Source of the DNA: Rhabdophis nuchalis
Taxonomy: Eukaryota > Chordata > Lepidosauria > Squamata > Natricidae
Direction of reading: 5' to 3'
DNA length: 64,000 nt
Assembly (NCBI GenBank): GCA_039707465.1
Contig: CM077653.1
Location: 5,317,184-5,381,183, forward strand
Below are positions 1-10,172 of the stretch, in pieces. A model generated the notes under the pieces. It worked only from the letters and a program-made list of their open reading frames with translations, ran no database searches and was not told the origin of the DNA. Each line of letters begins with the position of its first letter. The first letter of the stretch is position 1. The position numbers and the translations under genes were made by a program.

Positions 1-620
1 CCCACTCCAGGGGAAGGATACTGCAAAATCCCCATTCCCTTTCCACTCCAGGGGAAGGATACTGCAAAATCTCCATTCCCTTTCCACTCCAGGGGAAGGA
101 TACTGCAAAATCCCCATTCCCTCCCCACTCCAGGGGAAGGATGCTGCAAAATCCCCATTCCCTCCCCACTCCAGGGGAAGGATACTGCAAAATCCCCATT
201 CCCTCTCCACTCCAGGGGAAGGATACTGCAAAATCCCCATTCCCTTTCCACTCCAGGGGAAGGATACTGCAAAATCCCCATTCCCTCCCCACTCCAGGGG
301 AAGGATACTGCAAAATCCCCATTCCCTTTCCACTCCAGGGGAAGGATACTGCAAAATCTCCATTCCCTTTCCACTCCAGGGGAAGGATACTGCAAAATCC
401 CCATTCCCTCCCCACTCCAGGGGAAGGATGCTGCAAAATCTCCATTCCCTCCCCACTCCACGGGAAGGATGCTGCAAAATCTCCATTCCCTCCCCACTCC
501 AGGGAAAGGATACTGCAAAATCCCCATTCCCTTTCCACTCCAGGGGAAGGATACTGCAAAATCCCCATTCCCTCCCCACTCAAGGGGAAGGGTACTGCAA
601 AATCTCCATTCCCTCCCAAT
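1..620. repeat. 41-bp minisatellite, about 15 copies
   Basis: Head-to-tail copies of a 41-bp unit (CCACTCCAGGGGAAGGATAC followed by a TGCAAAATCCCCATTCCCT block). Unit starts at 2 and 43 fix the period. Variation is mostly CCCC versus TTCC at the unit junction and CCCC versus CTCC in the middle. The array runs off the left edge, so its full length is unknown. Because 41 is not a multiple of three and the unit has few stops, all plus frames stay open; these frames are not genes. Confidence 0.95.
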
Positions 621-624
621 CAAC

Positions 625-735
625 TGGGTCTTGGAAGGCAGAGAATAGATGGGGGCGTGGCCAGCCAGAGATGGTATTTGCTGGTTCTCTGAACTACTCA
701 AATTTTCTGCTCCCGATTCCCCAGAACCTGCTTAA
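625..735 (+). repeat. Unclassified dispersed repeat fragment
   Basis: Sequence after the minisatellite (GGGCGTGGCCAGCCAGAGAT, then GAACTACTCAAATTTTCTGC and CCAGAACCTGCTTAATTTCA) has the look of a dispersed squamate element and is followed by a scrap of CR1 3' end near 748-775. Classification is by general resemblance only. Confidence 0.35.
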
Positions 736-836
736 TTTCATTCCTGCCTTGGAGGTCATCCAGTCCAACAACCTCCCCCCCCCCCCCGCCCCGGCTGATA
801 TTTTATCTAATTCTTTGCTTGACTAAAATACAAGCT

Positions 837-876
837 CCTAATCCCTTCCTTCCTTCCTTCCTTCCTTCCTTCCTTT
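837..876. repeat. (TTCC)n microsatellite
   Basis: About eight tandem CTTC units in otherwise unassigned DNA. Confidence 0.9.
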
Positions 877-1064
877 AATTTTCATCTCTAGTTTCTATCT
901 TTGACTCACCTGACTTGAAATGTAATGCTGGATTGTCACTGATTCTCCAGAGAAAATAGAGACATGCTTTGTTTCTAAGAAATCTCCTTTTTTCTAATAG
1001 GTTAGTACTCCCTAAAGCGAAATATGTTGGACGTATAGACGCAGCATATAGTCAAGGTGATAAA

Positions 1065-1520
1065 AGAATAACAGAGTTGGAAGGGACCTTGGAGGTCATC
1101 TAGTCCAACCCCCCCACCCCAGCAGGAGACCCCCACACCATTTCTGATAGATGGCAGCAGTCCAATCTCTTCTTAAAAGCCTCCAGGGATGAAGCTCCCA
1201 AAACGTCTGAAGGCAACTTCTGTCCCATGGGTGGACAGTTCTCAATGTCAGAAAAAGTTCTCTTTATTTCTAAGTTGAATCTCTTCTTGCTCAGATTCCA
1301 TCCATTATTCCTTGTCTGGCCTTCAGGTGCTTTGGAGAATAGCTTGACCCCCTCTTCTCTGGGGCAGCCCCTCAAATATTGGAAGATGTTATCCTGCCTC
1401 TCCTGGTCCTTCTCTTCACTAGACTAGCCATGCCCAGTTCCTGAAACTGTTCATCGCATATTTTAGCATCCTGTCTCTTTATCATGTTGATTGCTCTTCT
1501 CTGCACTTTTTCTAGCTGCT
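1065..1520 (-). mobile_element. CR1 LINE 3' fragment
   Basis: Reads on the minus strand as the CR1 3' end. The left edge is the hallmark ACAGAGTTGGAAGGGACCTT terminus, and the body runs back into the C-terminus of the reverse-transcriptase ORF. The element is 5' truncated near 1520, where a tRNA-type SINE head begins. The 1100-1375 minus open frame is only a stop-free stretch of this fragment. Confidence 0.9.
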
Positions 1521-1555
1521 ATAGCCTAGAGGTGGAGCTCTCGCCTCTCAATCAT
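1521..1555 (+). mobile_element. tRNA/CR1-tail SINE, left part (split)
   Basis: Contains the A-box region (TAGCCTAGAGGTGGAGCTCT, then CGCCTCTCAATCA). The SINE is interrupted here by an L2 fragment and resumes near 1856. The AATCA at the break is duplicated on the other side, which marks the insertion. Confidence 0.8.
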
Positions 1556-1858
1556 ATTTATTTATTTATTTATTTATTGGACTTCTAGACCGCCCCCTCT
1601 CCCCGAAGGGACTCGGGGCGGTGTACAGGTACAAATTAAAACCATACAATCAACATACATATAACTAAAATCGAATTAAATAAACCCCTGTACAAATTTA
1701 TAAAAATTAAAAACTTAACCTTAAAACCAAATCACAAAATCTAAAAATACAAACTGAGGTGGGAAAGCTGGAATTAGGCCAGGCCGGCTAGATGAAACAA
1801 GTGGGTTTTGAGTTTCTGGTGGAAGGAGCGGAGGTCCGTGGTCGTTCTAATCAGGAGG
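1553..1858 (-). mobile_element. L2-like LINE 3' fragment inserted in a SINE
   Basis: Minus-strand 3' end of the same family as the element at 7137-8943. It has a (TTTA)n tail on the left, then CCGCCCCCTCTCCCCGAAGG and GACTCGGGGCGGTG of the 3'UTR, then the GGAAGGAGCGGAGGTCCGTG block from the ORF end. It is 5' truncated. The five-base AATCA target duplication flanks it inside a SINE. Confidence 0.85.
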
Positions 1859-1968
1859 TTGTGAGTTCTATCCTAGGTAGAGGCAAATCTAGGATCTCCT
1901 GTTTGGGCAGGAGGTTGGACTAGATGACCTGCAAGGTCCCTTCCAACTCTTGTTAATCTGATTATGGT
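1856..1968 (+). mobile_element. tRNA/CR1-tail SINE, right part
   Basis: Continues the SINE broken at 1553. B-box-like GGTTGTGAGTTCTATCCTAG is followed by the CR1-type 3' tail (GGTTGGACTAGATGACCTGC, AAGGTCCCTTCCAACTC). The tail match to CR1 suggests mobilisation by CR1 machinery. Confidence 0.85.
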
Positions 1969-1969
1969 A

Positions 1970-2700
1970 GAGTCTCAAGATTTTTTTTTATAGGGGGGGG
2001 GGGTCACAAAAAAAGTGAGCCATGCAGGATTTTTCTTAAAGGCTAGAAAAGATCCATTTTTCAATCTCTACTTAACTGCAAAGTTATTTCCCACGTAACT
2101 CCCCCATCTTTTGAGAACTCAAAAGGGAAAATGGCACACGTGTGTAGAAAATACATTTGATTTTGGAAATTTTTCTCTTACAGCCACTCTGCTCAGGTTA
2201 TGGGCAATTAAGTTCTTCAAAGAGAAAGAAAAATGGGAAGCAATATCTATATACTCATTGCAAAATGAGTTTACCATGGGGACAGAAAACTGTCAGACTC
2301 TTCTCCTAAATCTGTGATTCCAGGGGATTCAGATACGTGTTGGAAACATATCTCCTTATTAGTTTTTTCCTATGGTAAGGAAATTGCTTCTTTATGGATG
2401 TAGTTTTCAGAGCTTAACGCATTAAACATTTTTTTATTTTTGCAAGGGAAATGCTGGGTCAGGAGGGATTTTTTTTAATTCCAAAAAGACATTGAGGGCT
2501 GATTCACAACCTTGCATAGTGATTACATCTGCTTTTCAAAGTGCCCAGTTTATTCCAGAGGTGTGAAAATTCTGAACAGTGGAAGGAGAGGCAAGAATTC
2601 AAATGTACACCTTTTTCCAGTGAAGGTCAATTGAAAAGGGATTTTTTAAAAAGGAAAGAAAGAAAGAAGCCAAAGGTTTTTCTCCAACTTAGTTTTGATT
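1970..2700. other. Unassigned AT-rich intergenic DNA
   Basis: No gene or recognised repeat is visible apart from a short T-run and G-run near 1981-2006. The two short plus open frames here lack coding character. Confidence 0.5.
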
Positions 2701-2704
2701 TACT

Positions 2705-3045
2705 GCCACGAAGAAGAGGGAGTCAAACTATTCTCCAAAGCACCTGAGGGCAGAACAAGAAGCAATGGGTGGAAACTAATCCAGGAGAGAAGCAACTTAG
2801 AACTGAGGAGGAATTTCCTGACAGTTAGAACAATTAATCGGTGGAAAACTTGCCTCCAAAAGTTGTGAAACTCCAACACAGAAAGTTTTTAAGAAGAGAT
2901 TGGACAACCATTTGTCTGAAATGGCATAGAGTTTCCTCACTGAACAGGGGGTTGGACTAGAAGACCTCCAAGGTCCCTTTCAACTCTTCTATCCTATTCT
3001 ATTCTCTTCCCTTCCCTTCCCTTCCCTTCCCTTCTATTCTATTCC
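2705..3045 (+). mobile_element. CR1 LINE 3' end with pentameric tail
   Basis: Plus-strand CR1 terminus, from the coding/3' block (AGAGGGAGTCAAACTATTCT) through GGGGGTTGGACTAGAAGACC to the end near 2988. It is followed directly by ATTCT/TTCCC pentamers to 3045. The tract starts where the element ends, as with other LINE-tail microsatellites in this window. Confidence 0.9.
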
Positions 3046-3049
3046 AGAA

Positions 3050-3455
3050 AAAAGAGGAAGTCCTTGACTTAACAACCATTCATTTAGTGACTGTGTCACA
3101 ACTGAACCTGGGAAGTATTACATGTGAGGCAGTTGTAATTGCCACTAGGCCACAGGTTCTCCTCCTTGATCAGCTAAGGTTCAAATCCCAGTCAAGATAT
3201 GGCTAGCTGATGAGAGCTAAATAGCTTGAAATAGATCTATACTAGTCTCCCTTTATTTATTTATCAGCACAAACGTAACATACGTATACTATATATATAT
3301 ATATAATATGCAAGCAAAATACCACTCAGGTATCTTCACAAAATCTCCAGAACTGTAAATCCTACAAACTTGAAATTTGGCATGTACTGTATGTTCCTCT
3401 TGGCTTCTAGGATTTTTTGAAATGACCATCTGATCATTAGTGTTTCTTATACAGT
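3050..3455. other. Unassigned DNA with short (TA)n
   Basis: Contains a short TA run at about 3284-3304. The sequence ACCTGGTGGC-type cassette near 3140-3240 also occurs in reverse at 34600-34745 (GCTAGCTGATGAGAGCTAAA versus TAGCTCTCATCAGCTAGTCA), so this is a dispersed repeat of unknown class. No coding signal. Confidence 0.45.
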
Positions 3456-3845
3456 ATTATATTAACATGCTCTGATGCTAAGGAGTTAGACGTTCTACTC
3501 CCCCTCCCCACCTGAAGAGAACTCTGTTCCAACTGCCAGTGGCCTTATATTAACATGCTCTGATGCTACCCCTTCGATAACCCAGAAATGGGCATGGCCA
3601 CCGCGTGACTCATCTGGCACGAAGGCTGGGAGTTTAGACGTTCTACTTCCCCTCCCCACTTAAAAAGAACTCTGTTCCAACTGCCAGTTGCCTTATATTA
3701 ACATGCTCTGATGCTACCCCTTCGATAACCCGGAAATGGGCATGGCCACCGCGTGACTCATCCGGCACGAAGGCTGGGAGTTTAGACATTCTACTTCCCC
3801 TCCCCACCTGAAAAGAACTCTGTTCCAACTGCCAGTTGCCTTAAC
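3456..3845. repeat. 148-bp tandem repeat, about 2.6 copies
   Basis: Unit landmarks TTAGACGTTCTAC at 3486 and 3634 and TTAGACATTCTAC at 3782 give an exact 148-bp period. Each unit carries TTAACATGCTCTGATGCTAC, AAATGGGCATGGCCACCGCG and CTCTGTTCCAACTGCCAGT. The first copy has an internal deletion. Flanks do not repeat. Confidence 0.9.
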
Positions 3846-3899
3846 CAAGCCCAATCATATAGTTTTGTAGCGAAGCACGAGTACCCAGCTAGGTATGTA

Positions 3900-5520
<1,621 letters not shown>

Positions 5521-5795
5521 CTTCTTAAAGTAGAATGGTTTAAATATTATTTGTATGCATGGAACGGTTTTCTGACCCGCCATCATTTGCATAAATGCTC
5601 GGGGTGTGGAATCAGCATCTGTGGGTTGTAACGGCACTTCCTGGATATTTGCATAAACAGGTGGAAGCAGCTCAGAGAAAACAGAGGGCTTTCGTTTACG
5701 AAAAGGACCCAGTTGGGATCCTGATCTGTCTCTCTTAACAACACAGAATTGAGGTTCTCAGGGGTGTCTCCCGGGCGAAGCAGAAAAGGGAGCTG

Positions 5796-6105
5796 CCATA
5801 CAGGAAGTCCTCAATTTAGAAGCCTCCGATTCGTGGCGGTTCTGAGTTACATCAGTTTTCTGAAAGTCGTGACTTGCGACTCTTGGTTGCGTCTGTTGAG
5901 GCATCCTCATGGTCACGTGATCCAAAGTGGCAACTGGTTCATATTTATGACGCTTGCGGTGTTCGCAGGTCACGTGGTTCCCTTTTGTGGTTGACTTAAC
6001 GACGGAGGCAAGAAAGGTTGTGAAAACAGGGCAAAAATTCACCCGTCTCACTTGGGAGCAGAAATTTTGGACTCAGTTGTGGTCATAAGTCAAGGACCAC
6101 CCATG
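5796..6105 (+). mobile_element. MITE-like element (TCCTCGACTTAC-terminus family)
   Basis: One of at least ten copies of a roughly 300-380-bp repeat with inverted ends related to AGTCCTCGACTTACAACCA. Here the left end is AGGAAGTCCTCAATTTAGAA and the right end is GTTGTGGTCATAAGTCAAGG. No coding capacity. TIR-bearing, short and non-coding fits a non-autonomous DNA transposon. Superfamily not determined. Confidence 0.7.
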
Positions 6106-6186
6106 AAGAAAGGCAAGGGGTAGTTTCAAAGAGGTTTACTTAGAAATGCGTCTTTGTAGCACCTCTGTCTTTCAATAATGATCTGC

Positions 6187-6311
6187 AGGTGATCCTTGAC
6201 TTTAAAACCATTCATTTAGACGCCCTTTGAAGTTACAAGGACACGGAAAAAAAGTGACTTACAACCAAGTCCTTGGACTTGCGACCAGTGTAACATCCCC
6301 ACGGCCATCTT
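6187..6311 (+). mobile_element. MITE-like element, left half (split by SINE)
   Basis: Begins AGGTGATCCTTGACTTTAAA and stops at TAACATCCCCAC, where a minus-strand SINE enters. The element resumes near 6526 after a second TAACATCCCCAC. Confidence 0.75.
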
Positions 6312-6525
6312 CTTTTAACGACCCCATGATCCCTTGCGCGGTGTAGTCTGGCCGACTGAATGGAGCTAGCAGAACGTTTTAGTGGCCAGATGCCCTTCCT
6401 GTTTCCAATGCAGAGTTTGGTTGGGCAGATATATTTTCAGTGCGCACAGAGAAAGAAATATCTGCCTCTACCTAGGATCGAACTCACAGCCCCCCCTGAT
6501 TGTGAGGCCACCGCACCACTCCAGA
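6312..6525 (-). mobile_element. tRNA-derived SINE inserted in the MITE
   Basis: Minus-strand SINE. The B box reads in reverse as CTACCTAGGATCGAACTCAC at about 6470-6489, and the 3' part reads TTTAACGACCCCATGATCCC on the left. The 12-base TAACATCCCCAC repeat on both sides is its target duplication. Same family as 26272-26490 and 45010-45195. Confidence 0.8.
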
Positions 6526-6680
6526 TAACATCCCCACAGTTCACGTGATCAAAATTCAGGCACTTAGCCAACTGGCTTGTGTTTATGCCAAGATCATGTG
6601 ATCCCTATTTGCGACCTTCTCAGATGGCTTTTGACAAGCAAAGAAGGAAACCAGATTCACTCAACAGCTTGCAATGATTT
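6526..6680 (+). mobile_element. MITE-like element, right half
   Basis: Continues the repeat from 6187 (ATAACATCCCCACAGTTCAC, AACAGCTTGCAATGATTTGC). The terminal TIR is decayed. Confidence 0.65.
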
Positions 6681-6743
6681 GCTGAACGTGATCAAGGCAT
6701 AGAATCAAAATCACGGGAAGTATTAGTACTGCTTTATAAAGGT

Positions 6744-7078
6744 GGCTCAGTGGCTAAGAAGCTGAGCTTGTCAATCAGAAGGTCGGCGGTTCAAATCCCT
6801 AGCCCCGTGTAACAGAGTGAGCTCCCATGACTCGTCCCAGCTTCTGCCAACCCAGCAGTTCGGAAGCACGTAAAAATTGCAAGTAGAAAAATAGGAAGCA
6901 CCTTTGTTGGGTGGGAAGGGAACTGCGTTCCGTGCGCCTTTGGCGTTGAGTCATGCCGGCCACATGACCATGGAGACGTCTTCGGACAGCGCTGGCTTTT
7001 TGGCTTTAAAACGAAGATGAGCACCGCCCCCTAGAGTTGGGAACGACTAGCACATTTGTGCAAGGAACTTTTACCTTA
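6744..7078 (+). mobile_element. Sauria-type SINE, near full length
   Basis: tRNA-like head with A box TGGCTCAGTGGCTAAGAAGC and B box GGCGGTTCAAATCCC, conserved body (GTCATGCCGGCCACATGACC, GAGCACCGCCCCCTAGAGTT) and a BovB-like GGAACTTTTACCTTA end. This is the classic squamate SINE layout. It is not a tRNA gene, because the body continues far past the tRNA-like part. Confidence 0.92.
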
Positions 7079-7136
7079 TAAATCCTTAGTAAAGCCACAC
7101 CTGGAACACGGCATCCAGCTTTGGTCACCACTTTTA
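7062..7136 (+). mobile_element. CR1 LINE, left part (split by L2)
   Basis: GTAAAGCCACACCTGGAACA, then CCAGCTTTGGTCACCACT, is CR1 coding/3' sequence. It breaks at 7136 and resumes at about 8944 with AAAAAGATGTTG. The missing join matches intact CR1 copies in this window, so the L2 element inserted here. Confidence 0.85.
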
Positions 7137-8943
7137 TAATAATAATAATAATAATAACTTTGCATTTATTAACCGCTCCCTCTCCCCACAGGGACCCGGG
7201 GCGGTGCACAGGAGAAACTAAAAACAATATAAACAATCAATACAAAATATACAGTTTAAAACACCATTAAACTATGTTATCCCGTGCTAAAAAATTAAAA
7301 CCCATTAAAATACATTTAAAAATCTATAGACAGAGAGACTATCCAAGGCCGGCCAGTCGAAAGAAATGGGTCTTTAGTTTCATACGGAAGGAGCGGAGGT
7401 CCGTGGTCGTTCTGATATCGGGGGGAAGGTCGTTCCAGAGGGCCGGGCCCGCCACAGAGAGAGCCCTTCCCCTGGGCGTCGCCCGCTGACAAAGTCTGGT
7501 GGACGGCACCCGGAGAAGTCCCTCTCTGTGGGAGCGAATCGGTCGTGAGGATGTATGGGGCAGGATCCGATCCCGCAGATAGCTAGGTCCCGAGCCATGG
7601 AGCGCCTTAAAGATGATAGTTAGCACCTTGAAGCGCACCCGGAAGACGACAGGCAGCCAGTGCAGCTCGCGCAGGAGTGGTGTAACGTGGGCGAACCTGG
7701 TGGTCCCCATAATTGCCCGCGCGGCTGCATTCTGAACTAACTGAAGCCTCCAGGTGCACCTCAAGGGAAGCCCCATGTAGAGAGAGTTACAATAGTCCAG
7801 TCGGGATGTCACGAGGGCATGAGTGACTGTGCGAAGGGCGTCCCGATCCAATAGGGGGCGCAATTGGCGAACCAGGCGAACCTGGTAAAACGCCCTCCTG
7901 GCCACGGCTGTCACTTGCTCTTCCATAGACAGCCGGGTATCCAGGAGGACACCCAAATTGCGCGCCCCATCCACAGGGGCAAGATGTTCGCCCCCTATGG
8001 CCAGCGTTGGAGAAAGCTGGTTGAATCGGGCAGCCGGAAACCACAGCCACTCGGTCTTGGTCGGGTTGAGCCTGAGTCCGTTACTTCCCATCCAGATCCG
8101 CACGGCTTCCAGGCACTGGCACATCACCGCTACGGCATCGTTGGGGTGGTTTGGGGTAGATATGTACAGCTGGGTGTCATCAGCGTACAGATGGTAATCT
8201 ACCCCAAAACCACGGATGATCTCACCCAGCGGCTTCATATATGCGTTAAACAGGAGAGGCGAGAGGACCGACCCCTGAGGCACCCCGCATGTGAGTGGTC
8301 TCGGGGTCGACCTCTGCTCTCCTGCCCGCACAAATTGCGATCGGCCAGAGAGGTAGGAGGAGAACCACCGTAAAACGGTGCCTCCCACCCCCAACCCCCC
8401 CAGCCGATGCAATAGGATACCATGGTCGATGGTATCGAAAGCCGCCGAGAGGTCTAATAGGACCAGGATGGAGGAACATCCCCCATCTCTGGCCCTCCAG
8501 AGATCATCTACCAACGCGACCAATGCCGTCTCGGTGCTATGCCCGGGCCGAAAGCCGGACTGGCGCGGATCTAGATACTCAATTTCCTCCAGGTGACGGG
8601 GAAACTGTTGTGCCACCACACTCTCAACAACCTTCGCCAAAAAGGGAAGGTTGGAGACTGGACGATAGTTGTTTAAAAGAGCTGGGTCCAAAGAGGGCTT
8701 CTTGAGGAGGGGCCTCACCATGGCCTCTTTTAGGGAAGCAGGCAAGGAGCCCTCACTCAAGGATGCGTTGACAACCTCTTGGAGCCAGCCTCGTGTCACC
8801 TCCCAGGATGCCAGTACAAGCCAGGAGGGGCACGGGTCCAATAAACATGTGGTGGCTCGCAGTCGCCCACGTAACCTGTCCATATCTTCGGAAGTAACGG
8901 AGTCAAACTCCTCCCAAACAAGATCTCTCTCGTGGCATCCCAA
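7137..8943 (-). mobile_element. L2-clade LINE, 5' truncated, nested in CR1
   Basis: A 1.8-kb minus-strand non-LTR retrotransposon. The left edge is the 3' (ATA)n tail, followed by a 3'UTR with CCGCTCCCTCTCCCCACAGG and GACCCGGGGCGGTGC, then an open reverse-transcriptase ORF. The 5' end is lost, including any endonuclease domain. Other 3' fragments of the family lie at 1553, 17395, 25346, 30244, 37295 and 56022. The open frame and clean nesting point to a fairly recent insertion. CR1-clade membership rather than L2 is possible. Confidence 0.9.
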
Positions 8944-9021
8944 AAAAGATGTTGCGCCTTTGGAAAATGTGCAGAGAAGAGCAACTAAGATGATTGGAGG
9001 ATAAAAAAATATGAAGAACAA
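7339..9021 (-). CDS. LINE reverse transcriptase ORF (5'-truncated, uninterrupted)
   Basis: A 560-codon minus frame. Residues about 110-300 hold the RT fingers/palm: NNYRPVSNLPF near 117, the first catalytic Asp in LLDLSAAFD at about 190-196, GVPQGSVLSP at 246-255 and the YADD box at 279-282. The C-terminal half carries the LDYCNSLY, LHWLPV and WNDLP signatures typical of L2/CR1-type elements. No stop or frameshift interrupts it. The apparent start and roughly the first 27 residues come from the antisense of the flanking CR1, so the true protein is N-truncated and lacks an endonuclease. It would be mobilised, if at all, only by a complete copy elsewhere. Overlapping frames on both strands are shadows. 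Confidence 0.93.
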   Translation of the reverse strand: MFFIFFYPPIILVALLCTFSKGATSFLGCHERDLVWEEFDSVTSEDMDRLRGRLRATTCLLDPCPSWLVLASWEVTRGWLQEVVNASLSEGSLPASLKEAMVRPLLKKPSLDPALLNNYRPVSNLPFLAKVVESVVAQQFPRHLEEIEYLDPRQSGFRPGHSTETALVALVDDLWRARDGGCSSILVLLDLSAAFDTIDHGILLHRLGGLGVGGTVLRWFSSYLSGRSQFVRAGEQRSTPRPLTCGVPQGSVLSPLLFNAYMKPLGEIIRGFGVDYHLYADDTQLYISTPNHPNDAVAVMCQCLEAVRIWMGSNGLRLNPTKTEWLWFPAARFNQLSPTLAIGGEHLAPVDGARNLGVLLDTRLSMEEQVTAVARRAFYQVRLVRQLRPLLDRDALRTVTHALVTSRLDYCNSLYMGLPLRCTWRLQLVQNAAARAIMGTTRFAHVTPLLRELHWLPVVFRVRFKVLTIIFKALHGSGPSYLRDRILPHTSSRPIRSHREGLLRVPSTRLCQRATPRGRALSVAGPALWNDLPPDIRTTTDLRSFRMKLKTHFFRLAGLG

Positions 9022-9395
9022 CTGCAGGAACTGGGCAGGGCTAGTCTAGAGAAAAGAAGGAATTGGGGCGACATGATAGCAGTCTTTGAGGGGCTGCCAC
9101 AAAGAAGAGAGGGTCAACTTATTTTCCAAAGCACCAGAAGATAGGAGAAGAAACAGTGGTTGGAAACTAATCAAGGAGAGAAGTAACCTGGAACTGAGGA
9201 TAAACTTTCTAATGGTGAAGACCATTAAACAGTGGAACAGAACTTGCCTTCAGAAGTTGTGGGGACTTCATTATTGGAGGTTTTTAAGAAAAGACTGGAC
9301 AGTCACTTATCTGAAATAGTAGAGGTTCCTCCTGCTTGAGCAGGGGGTTGGACTAGAAGACCTCCAAGTCCCTTCCAGTTCTATTCTTATTGATT
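8944..9395 (+). mobile_element. CR1 LINE, right part to 3' end
   Basis: Resumes the CR1 broken at 7136. The coding end (GTGCAGAGAAGAGCAACTAA) is followed by the 3' block and the terminus CAGGGGGTTGGACTAGAAGA, CCTCCAAGTCCCTTCCAGTT. Short ATTCT remnants follow. Confidence 0.9.
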
Positions 9396-9401
9396 GAAAT
9401 G

Positions 9402-9409
9402 GTCTAGGG
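9402..9409. repeat. 8-bp target site duplication GTCTAGGG (1 of 3)
   Basis: Identical octamers at 9402-9409, 9540-9547 and 10102-10109 bracket two adjacent DNA elements. Eight-base duplications are the hAT-superfamily signature. Confidence 0.85.
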
Positions 9410-9539
9410 CAGGGGTCTGCAAAGTCGGCTCTTTTAAGACTGGTGGACTTCAACTCCCAGAGTTCCCCAGCCAGCTGGCTGGGGAACTCTGGGAGTTGAA
9501 GTCCACCAGTCTTAAAAGAGCCGACTTTGCAGACCCCTG
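9410..9539. mobile_element. 130-bp perfect palindrome, hAT fold-back MITE
   Basis: Two 65-bp arms with no spacer and no mismatch that I can find. The ends are CAGGGGTCTGCAAAGTCGGC and its complement, with the centre at 9474/9475 (CCAG|CTGG). It is flanked by identical GTCTAGGG octamers. Sister elements with one or more mismatches lie at 15252, 31775, 47670 and 62125. The whole element is terminal inverted repeat and has no coding capacity. Confidence 0.95.
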
Positions 9540-9547
9540 GTCTAGGG

Positions 9548-10101
9548 CTGTGATGGCAAACCTGTGGCACGCGTGCCACAGATGGCAAGTGGAGCCATTT
9601 GTCAGGGCACGCGAGGCGATGCCAAGTCAGCTGGCCAGCGCGCATGTGCGTGCTGGCCAGCTGAATTCGCCCTTCTTTGCATGCTCTGTTCACTCTCCCC
9701 AGGCTGCAGAGGCTTGATGGGAGCCTGGGGAGGGCGAAAAGAGCCTCCGGAGGCTTCCTGAACTTCGTTGAAGCCTCCGAGCACAAAAAATGATGTGCTG
9801 ACCAAACCGGAAGTGACATCCGATTTGCTTGGAGCGTCATTTTGAGTGGTCCGGAGGCTTCAGGGAAGCCTCCTGAAGGTCGCTGAAGCCTCCGGAGGGC
9901 TTCCGGGGTGGGGCGGGGAGGGGGGCTGGAGCCTGGGGAGAGTGAAAAGAGCATGCAAGAAATGGGGGGTCGCGTCTGTAGTGCGGGCATGCGCACTGGG
10001 GGGTCGCGCATTGCATTATGGGCACGGCACACCCGTGCACGACCCTCTCCTGCGCTCCCCCCACTTATGGCACGCGAGCCAAAAAAGGTTCGCCATCGCT
10101 G
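9548..10101 (+). mobile_element. 554-bp hAT-like non-autonomous element
   Basis: Starts CTGTGATGGCAAACC and ends GGTTCGCCATCGCTG, which are imperfect inverted repeats. Flanked by GTCTAGGG on both sides. The interior is GC-rich (GGCACGCGTGCCACAGATGG, CCGGAAGTGACATCCG) with internal inverted stretches and no supported ORF. A second full copy is at 40412-40973 and partial relatives are at 28680-28785 and 58990-59225. Confidence 0.88.
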
Positions 10102-10107
10102 GTCTAG

Positions 10108-10172
10108 GGTCTCCTGCTTGAGCAGCGGGTTGGACTAGAAGACCTCCAAGGTCCCTTCCAGCTCTATTCAGA
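10108..10172 (+). mobile_element. CR1-type tail (SINE or CR1 remnant)
   Basis: GGGTCTCCTGCTTGAGCAGC followed by GGGTTGGACTAGAAGACCTC and the terminus. This is the sequence into which the hAT elements above inserted. Confidence 0.75.

Noticed and set aside
141..826. Two plus frames of 183 and 132 codons
   Set aside because: Produced by the 41-bp minisatellite; the protein repeats follow the DNA unit through all three frames.
6744..6800. tRNA gene
   Set aside because: A and B boxes are present but belong to the head of a Sauria-type SINE; no complete cloverleaf. The same applies to all other SINE heads.
7140..7160. Independent (ATA)n microsatellite
   Set aside because: It is the 3' tail of the L2-like element.
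9307..10138. Overlapping frames of up to 241 codons on both strands
   Set aside because: They lie within hAT-like elements with inverted structure; GC-rich and stop-poor, no domain recognised, and different in the second copy at 40.4 kb.
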